Assembly: GCA_049423145.1 (NCBI GenBank)
Contig: JBMSQF010000078.1
Coordinates: 1-8,909, forward strand
Source of the DNA: RFTU01 sp049423145
GTDB taxonomy: Bacteria > Pseudomonadota > Gammaproteobacteria > Burkholderiales > Burkholderiaceae_C
Direction of reading: 5' to 3'
DNA length: 8,909 nucleotides
A program made the position numbers and the translations under genes. The notes below the pieces were generated by a model. The model made no database searches. It saw nothing but the letters and a program-made list of their open reading frames with translations, and was not told the origin of the DNA. Within the stretch, counting starts at the first letter, position 1. Every line of letters begins with the position of its first letter. This document shows, one piece after another, positions 1 to 5,119 of this stretch.

Positions 1-545
1 CCGGCGGCGTACTTCCAGGTGATCCACACGGCCTTCTTGTGGCCGCGCTTGACCATGGTCTCGCCCAGGGCCAGCGTGGGTTGACTGTTGGAGAACGAGG
101 TGCGGAACACGTTGGGCGCGCACTGCGCGCGGGTGGCCACATGGACACCGGCGTTGGGGATGATGCTCAACACACCGGATTCGCGGGCCACCCGATGAAT
201 GCCCATCTGAACGCCCGAGTGAACCGTGCCGAGGATGACGTCGACCTTGTCGCGCTGCACGAGCCGGTTGGCGTTTTCCACGCCCTTGGGCGGGTCGGAT
301 TCGTCATCGACCTTGAACCACTCGATGTCGCGGCCGCCGAGCTTGCCACCGGCTTCTTCGATGGCCATGCGGAACCCGGCCTCGATGTTGATGCCCAGGG
401 CCGCGAAAGTCCCCGTGTAGGGCAACATCAGGCCGACGCGCACCCTGTTGGACTGGGCGCGCACGATTTGGGGCAGCAAGAGACCGGTGCTGGCAGCGCC
501 CAAGAGGGCAGCACCTCGGCTCAGTACGACTCGGCGGTTGGTCAT
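1..545 (-). CDS. ABC transporter substrate-binding protein, branched-chain amino acid type (N-terminal part, cut by window edge)
   Basis: I read 181 codons from an ATG at 545-543; the rest lies beyond the window. The protein starts MTNRRVVLSRGAALLGAAS, followed by a hydrophobic stretch and a plausible signal peptidase site after Ala30 (VRA/QS). The Arg4-Arg5 pair gives a weak Tat-like look, but Sec export is equally possible. The mature part begins RVRVGLMLPYTGTFAALG and continues with GFRMAIEEAGG, the DDES segment and a GTVHSGV segment. This is the pattern of periplasmic type I ligand-binding proteins of the Leu/Ile/Val (HAAT) ABC importers. The ligand cannot be named: such proteins also bind amides, urea or aromatic acids. 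The start is supported by GGAGGA at 551-556 with a 5-nt spacer. The gene reads in the same direction as the alpha-E gene but is separated by 134 bp holding a candidate promoter, so it probably belongs to a different operon. Confidence 0.88.
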   Translation of the reverse strand, partial: MTNRRVVLSRGAALLGAASTGLLLPQIVRAQSNRVRVGLMLPYTGTFAALGINIEAGFRMAIEEAGGKLGGRDIEWFKVDDESDPPKGVENANRLVQRDKVDVILGTVHSGVQMGIHRVARESGVLSIIPNAGVHVATRAQCAPNVFRTSFSNSQPTLALGETMVKRGHKKAVWITWKYAA

Positions 546-679
546 GCAGATCCTCCGTTCGGGGGTTGAAAGTGACCGAAGATGATGTCACACGACCCGC
601 CGTTGACGGCACTGTACTGCTACCGAGCAAGATAATGCCTAGTATTTACCTTGCAAAATGAAATAAATTGCATTCTGGT
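546..679 (-). promoter_or_regulatory. Intergenic region with a candidate promoter for the ABC substrate-binding gene
   Basis: This gap lies between the alpha-E stop and the substrate-binding start. Its distal half (about 629-675) is clearly richer in A and T than the surrounding coding DNA. On the minus strand TTGCAA (656-651) and TATCTT (634-629) are separated by 16 nt and match the sigma-70 boxes at 4 of 6 positions each. A 5-bp inverted repeat, TGCAA (652-656) and TTGCA (668-672) with an 11-nt centre, overlaps the -35-like box and could be an operator or chance. I see no hairpin followed by a T run that would end the alpha-E transcript. The promoter reading is an inference. Confidence 0.3.
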
Positions 680-1669
680 CTATGCGGCCGCGAGGAAGTC
701 GCGGGCGATGCGGTCGCCGATGTCGTTGATCCGGTTCAGGAAGCGGGTGAGGTAGGCATGCAGGCCGTCGTCGAGGATCTCGTCGATGCGCCCGTACTGG
801 AGATCGCTGCGCAGGCGGCCGGCGCGGCGCAGTGTGTCGCCGCTTTGCTCATTGGCCACCTGGGTCAGGTTGTTGACGAGCTCGCTGGTGCACGCGGCCA
901 ATGAACGCGGCATGTCCGGGCGCAGGATGAGCAGTTCGGCGACCTTCTCTGGCAGGATCACGCTGCTGTAGACGCGTCGATAGATTTCGAAGGCCGAAAC
1001 GGAGCGCAGCAGCGCCGACCAGTGATAGAAGTCGGTTTCCGGGGCGATGACGGCCGCTGCCGCGGGTGGGGCCGCGCGGGCTTCCATGGGAAGCGCATGG
1101 CCATCCACATTGGGATGACCGTGGAACTTCACATCCAAGAGCCGCGCGGTGTTGTCGCCGCGCTCCAGGAAAGTGCCCAGCCGGATGAAGTGCAGGGCCT
1201 CGTCCTGCAGCATGGTGCCCACGGCCACGCCGCGCGAGAGATGTGAGCGGAACTTCACCCACTCAAAGACGGCCGAAGGGTCGCGCTCCAGCGCATCGCC
1301 GGCCATCATGCGCGAGAACTCCAGCCAGGTCTGGTTCGTGGTTTCCCACAGTTCGGTCGTCAACGCGCTGCGCACAGCGCGAGCGTTTTCGCGCGCAGCC
1401 GACAGACAAGAAGCGATGGAGGAGAAGTTCGCGGTGTCGCGCACCATGAAATGCATGACGCCGTCGCTGTTCAGGGTGCGATGGCGATTGAAGTAGGCGT
1501 GGTGCAGCTCCGAAATCCCCAGCACGGCACTCCAGGCGGCTTCGCTGCTGACGCCCCGCTCCGGCAGCAAGGAGGTCTGGTAGTTGACATCCAGCATGCG
1601 CGCGGTGTTTTCTGCACGCTCCATGTAGCGGGCCATCCAAAAGAGGTGGTCGGCGGTGCGCGAGAGCAT
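680..1669 (-). CDS. Alpha-E domain-containing protein (DUF403 family)
   Basis: The product is 329 residues, ending in TAG. Alpha-E proteins are mostly helical proteins of unknown biochemical role, encoded with a circularly permuted ATP-grasp and a transglutaminase-like protein. The characteristic motif appears twice: LFWMARYMERAENTARMLD at residues 9-27 and FIRLGTFLERGDNTARLLD at 161-179, which points to an internal duplication of a helical unit. Between the second motif and the C-terminal part lies an Ala/Pro-rich stretch (about 190-210) that looks like a flexible linker. There is no signal peptide or membrane helix, so it should be cytoplasmic. The frame is open upstream to 2011, but only the ATG at 1669 has a good ribosome site (AGGAAGGA at 1676-1683, 6-nt spacer) and the family N-terminus MLSRTADHLFWMARY. 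It starts 28 bp after the ATP-grasp stop, so the two are surely co-transcribed. Confidence 0.95.
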   Translation of the reverse strand: MLSRTADHLFWMARYMERAENTARMLDVNYQTSLLPERGVSSEAAWSAVLGISELHHAYFNRHRTLNSDGVMHFMVRDTANFSSIASCLSAARENARAVRSALTTELWETTNQTWLEFSRMMAGDALERDPSAVFEWVKFRSHLSRGVAVGTMLQDEALHFIRLGTFLERGDNTARLLDVKFHGHPNVDGHALPMEARAAPPAAAAVIAPETDFYHWSALLRSVSAFEIYRRVYSSVILPEKVAELLILRPDMPRSLAACTSELVNNLTQVANEQSGDTLRRAGRLRSDLQYGRIDEILDDGLHAYLTRFLNRINDIGDRIARDFLAAA

Positions 1670-1697
1670 GGGGGGTCCTTCCTGCGGCAGTCCGTTT

Positions 1698-3134
1698 TCA
1701 GGCGTCGAGCACCCAGGTGTCCTTGGTGCCGCCGCCCTGGCTGCTATTGACCACAAGGGAGCCTTCCTTGAGCGCCACGCGGGTGAGGCCACCCGGCACC
1801 ATCTGCACGGTCTTGCCGGAGAGCACGAAGGGTCGCAGGTCGATGTGGCGCGGGGCCAGGCCTGATTCCACGAAGGTGGGGCAGGTGGACAGGCTGAGCG
1901 TGGGCTGCGCGATGTAGTTGCTGGGGTTGGCCTTGATGCGGTCGGCAAAGGCTGCGATTTCGGCTTGGGTGGCCGCCGGGCCGACGAGCATGCCGTAGCC
2001 GCCGGCGCCATGTACCTCCTTGACGACCAAGTCCTTCAGATGGGCCAGTACGTGCGACAGGTCCTTGGGGTCGCGGCAGCGCCAGGTGGGCACGTTCTCC
2101 AGGATGGGCTTTTCATCGAGGTAGAACTCGATCATCTGGGGCACGTAGGCGTAGATGGACTTGTCGTCAGCCACACCCGTGCCGATCGCATTGCACAGGG
2201 TGACATGGCCGCTGCGGTAGGCCTTGAGCAGTCCGGCGCAGCCCAGGCTGGAATCCGGGCGAAAGGCTTGAGGGTCGAGGAAGTCGTCGTCGATGCGGCG
2301 GTAAATGACGTCCACCCGTTTCGGACCTTGCGTGGTGCGCATGTAGACCTTGTCCTCGCGAACGAAGAGGTCCTGACCCTCGACGAGCTCCACCCCCATC
2401 TGCTGGGCCAGGAAAGCGTGTTCGAAGTAGGCGCTGTTGTACATGCCCGGGGTAAGCACGACCACAGTGGGATCGTTGCCGCCGGAAGGCGCCATGCTGC
2501 GCAAGGTGGCGAGCAGCAGATCGGGATAGTGGGCCACGGGGGCCACACGGTGCAGCGAAAACAACTCCGGGAAAAGCCGCATCATCATCTTGCGGTTTTC
2601 CAGCATGTAGCTCACGCCGGAAGGCACGCGCAGGTTGTCCTCGAGCACATAGTAGGTGCCGCTGCCGTCGGCCTGCGCCGCGCGCACGATGTCGATGCCA
2701 GCGATGTGGGCATAGACGCCGCCCGGCACATCCATGCCCAACATCTCCGGGCGGAACTGCGGGTTGCGCAGCACTTCGTCGGCCGGAACGATGCCCGCTT
2801 TGATGATGTCCTGTCCGTGATAGACATCGTGGATGAAGCGATTGAGCGCCGTGACGCGTTGCTCCAGGCCCTGCTTCATTCGCGACCACTCGGTCGCGGG
2901 AATGATCCGGGGCAGCAGGTCAAAGGGAATCAGCCGCTCGGTGCCCGCGCCGTCCTCGTCCTTCTCACCGTAGACGGCGAAGGTGATGCCCACGCGACGG
3001 AAGATGACCTCGGCCTCTTCACGACGAGCGGCCATGGATGCCATCGGCTGGCGGGCCAGCCAGTCGGCGTAGCTTTGGTAGTGCGCTCGCACTGAATTGG
3101 TGCCTTGGCGCATTTCATCGAAGGCCAGTCCCAT
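1698..3134 (-). CDS. Circularly permuted ATP-grasp protein as a separate product from an internal start (alternative reading)
   Basis: The ATG at 3134-3132 gives a 478-residue protein beginning MGLAFDEMRQGTNSVRAHYQ. This matches where free-standing members of the circularly permuted type 2 ATP-grasp family begin and is about their usual length. It has its own AGGAG (3141-3145) with a 6-nt spacer, so the ribosome can probably enter here even though the frame stays open upstream into the transglutaminase domain. The ATP-grasp part lacks nothing obvious: both halves of the nucleotide and metal site motifs are present. It ends in TGA, 28 bp before the alpha-E gene. I list it as an alternative to, or an addition to, the 810-residue fusion. 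Confidence 0.45.
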   Translation of the reverse strand: MGLAFDEMRQGTNSVRAHYQSYADWLARQPMASMAARREEAEVIFRRVGITFAVYGEKDEDGAGTERLIPFDLLPRIIPATEWSRMKQGLEQRVTALNRFIHDVYHGQDIIKAGIVPADEVLRNPQFRPEMLGMDVPGGVYAHIAGIDIVRAAQADGSGTYYVLEDNLRVPSGVSYMLENRKMMMRLFPELFSLHRVAPVAHYPDLLLATLRSMAPSGGNDPTVVVLTPGMYNSAYFEHAFLAQQMGVELVEGQDLFVREDKVYMRTTQGPKRVDVIYRRIDDDFLDPQAFRPDSSLGCAGLLKAYRSGHVTLCNAIGTGVADDKSIYAYVPQMIEFYLDEKPILENVPTWRCRDPKDLSHVLAHLKDLVVKEVHGAGGYGMLVGPAATQAEIAAFADRIKANPSNYIAQPTLSLSTCPTFVESGLAPRHIDLRPFVLSGKTVQMVPGGLTRVALKEGSLVVNSSQGGGTKDTWVLDA

Positions 3135-4130
3135 GCTCGGCTCCTGGTCGGGCGGGGCACGATGCAAGTCTTGGGCCACGGCTGTGACTTGCGGCACTGG
3201 ACCGGTCGGTTTGTGGAGCGGGAAAGGGCCTGATGAGACCGCGCCGCACAACTGACGGTGCAACCGAACCTCGTGGACCAGTTCGACCCCACAAGGGTCG
3301 ACCGAACCCGTCACCGGTGCAGCATGGCGCGGCTCGGGCGCACTGGCCAAGGCCAGGTGGCCGACGCCCGCCCACTGGCCCGAGGTGGTGTCCAGGCCCA
3401 CCCACCCGGGCCCAGGCAGGAACACCTCGCACCAGGCGTGCAGTTCGGTGCCGTCCTCGTGCACGCCGGCAGGCCCTGCTGACGCACGTCCGTCCTCACG
3501 CAGCTGAACCAAATAGCCCGAAACAAACCGCGCTGCCAGACCCAGCTCCCTCAGCAAGTTGACCATCAGCCAGGCGCTGTCACGGCAGGAACCCGAGCGC
3601 CGCTGCAGGGTCTCATGGGGTGTCTGGACACCGGGTTCGTGCCGAACCGTGTAGGCGATGTCCCGGTGCACCTGACGGTTGAGCCGCTCCAGCAGCGCCA
3701 TGGTGGGCGTGGATCCGCGGGAAAGCGGCCCGAGATACCGCAGCAGCTCCAGGCTGGGCGGCTGGTGGCCCGAGGAAAGGAAGGCCGCCAAGGAGGCCTT
3801 CTCTTCGTGTGAATAGTCAAAGGGAAAGCAGGCTGCATGCTCGTCCGGCTGCGACTCTCGCGCCGCTTGCCAGTCCAGGTCGGCCGTGAGCGCGACGCGC
3901 AAGTGCAGTTCCTGCACCGGCCGATCGAACTCCAGGCGGGCACAGCGGTTGCCCCAGATGTCGGACTCCCAGACCAGGCGCGATGGCTTGGGCTCCACGG
4001 CCAGGTCGTAGCTCGACAGGGGCGTGGTGCAATGGGGCGAGGGGCACAGCCGCACCAGCTGCGGCGACAGCCGCACCGCGCGGTCATAGCGGTAGTGGGT
4101 CAGGTGCTCCAGACGGACGCAGATCGACAA
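1698..4130 (-). CDS. Transglutaminase-like domain fused in frame to circularly permuted type 2 ATP-grasp (810 aa)
   Basis: One uninterrupted frame encodes two domains usually found in separate proteins. Residues 1-290 resemble the N-terminus of DUF2126-type transglutaminase-like proteins: MSICVRLEHLTHYRYDRAVR at the start, then GSCRDSAW with catalytic Cys182, LHAWCEVFLPGPGW with His231 and LDTTSG with Asp247, so the Cys-His-Asp triad is complete. The long DUF2126 C-terminal region that normally follows is missing. Residues 292-332 are an unrecognised linker. Residues 333-810 are a full ATP-grasp (DUF404/DUF407) protein, with VLEDNLRVPSG (495-505), TPGMYNSAYFEHAF (560-573), KEVHGAGGYGML (704-715), IDLRPF (763-768) and the terminal NSSQGGGTKDTWVL. 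ATP-grasp enzymes join carboxylates to amines using ATP; the substrate here is unknown. The start is a TTG preceded by GAGGAG. Whether the product is one fusion or also a shorter ATP-grasp from the internal ATG at 3134 cannot be decided from sequence. Confidence 0.85.
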   Translation of the reverse strand: MSICVRLEHLTHYRYDRAVRLSPQLVRLCPSPHCTTPLSSYDLAVEPKPSRLVWESDIWGNRCARLEFDRPVQELHLRVALTADLDWQAARESQPDEHAACFPFDYSHEEKASLAAFLSSGHQPPSLELLRYLGPLSRGSTPTMALLERLNRQVHRDIAYTVRHEPGVQTPHETLQRRSGSCRDSAWLMVNLLRELGLAARFVSGYLVQLREDGRASAGPAGVHEDGTELHAWCEVFLPGPGWVGLDTTSGQWAGVGHLALASAPEPRHAAPVTGSVDPCGVELVHEVRLHRQLCGAVSSGPFPLHKPTGPVPQVTAVAQDLHRAPPDQEPSMGLAFDEMRQGTNSVRAHYQSYADWLARQPMASMAARREEAEVIFRRVGITFAVYGEKDEDGAGTERLIPFDLLPRIIPATEWSRMKQGLEQRVTALNRFIHDVYHGQDIIKAGIVPADEVLRNPQFRPEMLGMDVPGGVYAHIAGIDIVRAAQADGSGTYYVLEDNLRVPSGVSYMLENRKMMMRLFPELFSLHRVAPVAHYPDLLLATLRSMAPSGGNDPTVVVLTPGMYNSAYFEHAFLAQQMGVELVEGQDLFVREDKVYMRTTQGPKRVDVIYRRIDDDFLDPQAFRPDSSLGCAGLLKAYRSGHVTLCNAIGTGVADDKSIYAYVPQMIEFYLDEKPILENVPTWRCRDPKDLSHVLAHLKDLVVKEVHGAGGYGMLVGPAATQAEIAAFADRIKANPSNYIAQPTLSLSTCPTFVESGLAPRHIDLRPFVLSGKTVQMVPGGLTRVALKEGSLVVNSSQGGGTKDTWVLDA
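3141..3145 (-). promoter_or_regulatory. Internal ribosome binding site before the ATP-grasp ATG
   Basis: AGGAG on the minus strand lies 6 nt before the ATG at 3134, inside the fused reading frame. Its position is exactly where the Shine-Dalgarno of an independent ATP-grasp gene would sit, which suggests the two genes were once separate and that internal initiation still works. Confidence 0.55.
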
Positions 4131-4234
4131 GACGGTGAACTCCTCAAATCACGCGGTTCACGGCTGGGTCAGAAACAGCAGATGTACGCGGGGGAGCAAT
4201 CCTTGTGCCGACAAGGCCGCACCAGCTCGGTGCA
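4131..4234. other. Intergenic region between the Anbu and transglutaminase-ATP-grasp genes, with a small hairpin
   Basis: This 104-bp gap is longer than the other gaps in the cluster. It holds a perfect 6-bp inverted repeat, CCTTGT / ACAAGG, with a GCCG loop at 4201-4216. No T run follows on the minus strand, so it is not a typical intrinsic terminator; it could be an RNA stability element or a weak attenuator. I see no recognisable coding remnant in the gap. A stop codon (TGA at 4151-4149) is in frame upstream of the TTG start of the next gene, limiting how far that gene can extend. Confidence 0.35.
4140..4145 (-). promoter_or_regulatory. Ribosome binding site that fixes the TTG start of the fusion gene
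   Basis: GAGGAG on the minus strand is followed after 9 nt by TTG at 4130-4128. The in-frame codons further upstream run GTC, ACC, TTC, GAG, GAG, TTT and then TGA, so no ATG or GTG is available. The residues after TTG (SICVRLEHLTHYRYD) match the family's normal N-terminus, which makes TTG the believable start. Confidence 0.65.
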
Positions 4235-5059
4235 TCACACGATGAGCTGCCCCGAATGGGTGACCTTGCGCAAGGGCTCGTAACGGTTGGAGACGGTGCG
4301 CAAGGGCGTGGCCCCGCCCGCGCCCGACCACTGTGGGTCCTCGATGCCCTCGAACACTTCACGCAGCCGTTGGCCCCAGGTGCTGCGGATCATGTTGAAG
4401 TAAGGGTTGTGCTCGTCGATGCAGATGTGCTGGTCGCTCGCATAGGCCCCTTCGCGATACACCACGAGGTCCAGTGGCAGACCCACCGACAGGTTGGACT
4501 TCAAAGTGGAGTCCATGGAGATGAGTGCGCACTTGGTGGCTTCGTCCAGGGGTGTGGTGGGCACCAGCACGCGGTCAAGGATGGGCTTGCCGTACTTGCT
4601 CTCGCCAATCTGGAAGAAGCAGGCCTCGCGGGTGGCCTCGATGAAGTTGCCCGGCGAGTACACCTGAAACAGGCGCATCGCCTCACCCCGGATTTGACCG
4701 CCAAAGATGAACGACGCGTTGAAGTCCAGGCCCGCGGCCTTGAGGGCCGCGCCGTCCTGCTGGTAGACGCGTCGCACGGCGCTGCCCAGCACCCGAGCGG
4801 CATCGAACATGCTCTGGGCATTCCAGATGGTCAAGGGCTCCGCGTCGGGTCGTTCGAGCCTCTCCACTTGAAGGATCTCGCGCACCGACTGGCTGATGGA
4901 GAGGTTGCCCGCGGACATCAGCATCATGAAACGCTCACCGGGCTTCTCGTAGATCAGCATCTTGCGGCAGGTGCTGATCTGGTCCACGCCCGCATTGGTT
5001 CGGGAATCGGACAGGAACACAAGGCCGGCGTTGAGCCGGATGCCGACGCAATAGGTCAT
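4235..5059 (-). CDS. anbu: Anbu, proteasome-type (20S beta-like) protease
   Basis: The product is 274 residues, starting MTYCVGIRLNAGLVFLSDSR. Anbu is a bacterial relative of proteasome beta subunits and HslV. Removal of Met1 would expose Thr2 as the N-terminal nucleophile. The expected partners are visible: Asp18 in SDSR and Lys33 in ISTCRKM (Asp17 and Lys32 after Met loss). The MLMSAGNLSISQSV stretch (about 46-59) corresponds to the conserved beta-subunit SAGN region, and ALISMDSTLKSNLSVG lies near residues 194-209. Length is normal for the family and there is no propeptide or signal sequence. Published structures show Anbu forming open helical assemblies; its physiological substrate is not settled. 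The start is supported by GGAGA at 5064-5068. It lies 60 bp after mnmA and 104 bp before the transglutaminase-ATP-grasp ORF, the usual Anbu neighbourhood. Confidence 0.94.
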   Translation of the reverse strand: MTYCVGIRLNAGLVFLSDSRTNAGVDQISTCRKMLIYEKPGERFMMLMSAGNLSISQSVREILQVERLERPDAEPLTIWNAQSMFDAARVLGSAVRRVYQQDGAALKAAGLDFNASFIFGGQIRGEAMRLFQVYSPGNFIEATREACFFQIGESKYGKPILDRVLVPTTPLDEATKCALISMDSTLKSNLSVGLPLDLVVYREGAYASDQHICIDEHNPYFNMIRSTWGQRLREVFEGIEDPQWSGAGGATPLRTVSNRYEPLRKVTHSGQLIV

Positions 5060-5119
5060 GGGGTCTCCGTCAGTTGTGCGCTGGGCCGCCGCACGCGTGT
5101 GATGCGGCGATTATGGGCT
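5060..5119 (-). promoter_or_regulatory. Leader region of the Anbu gene with a 7-bp hairpin and a -10-like box
   Basis: Between the mnmA stop and the Anbu start there is a perfect 7-bp inverted repeat, CGCCGCA (5087-5093) and TGCGGCG (5103-5109), with a 9-nt loop. It is not followed by a T run, so it is not a classical terminator. Just upstream on the minus strand sits CATAAT (5115-5110), a 5-of-6 match to a -10 box, but I find no convincing -35 at the right distance. A promoter for the Anbu cluster here would place the hairpin in the 5' leader. This is an inference. Confidence 0.3.

Noticed and set aside
1670..2011. N-terminal extension of alpha-E by 114 codons
   Set aside because: It overlaps the ATP-grasp C-terminus in another frame, and the family start with its own ribosome site is at 1669.
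1965..3095. A 376-codon open frame on the plus strand
   Set aside because: It lies opposite the ATP-grasp domain, whose conserved motifs fix the coding strand. Its composition is that of an antisense shadow.
3233..3562. A 109-codon plus-strand frame over the transglutaminase-ATP-grasp junction, considered as a separate small gene
   Set aside because: It is Arg/Pro-rich low-complexity translation, antisense to the transglutaminase domain, with no ribosome site that I can see.
5087..5109. Rho-independent terminator for mnmA
   Set aside because: The stem is good, but the minus strand after it reads GCCCAGCGCAC with no T run.
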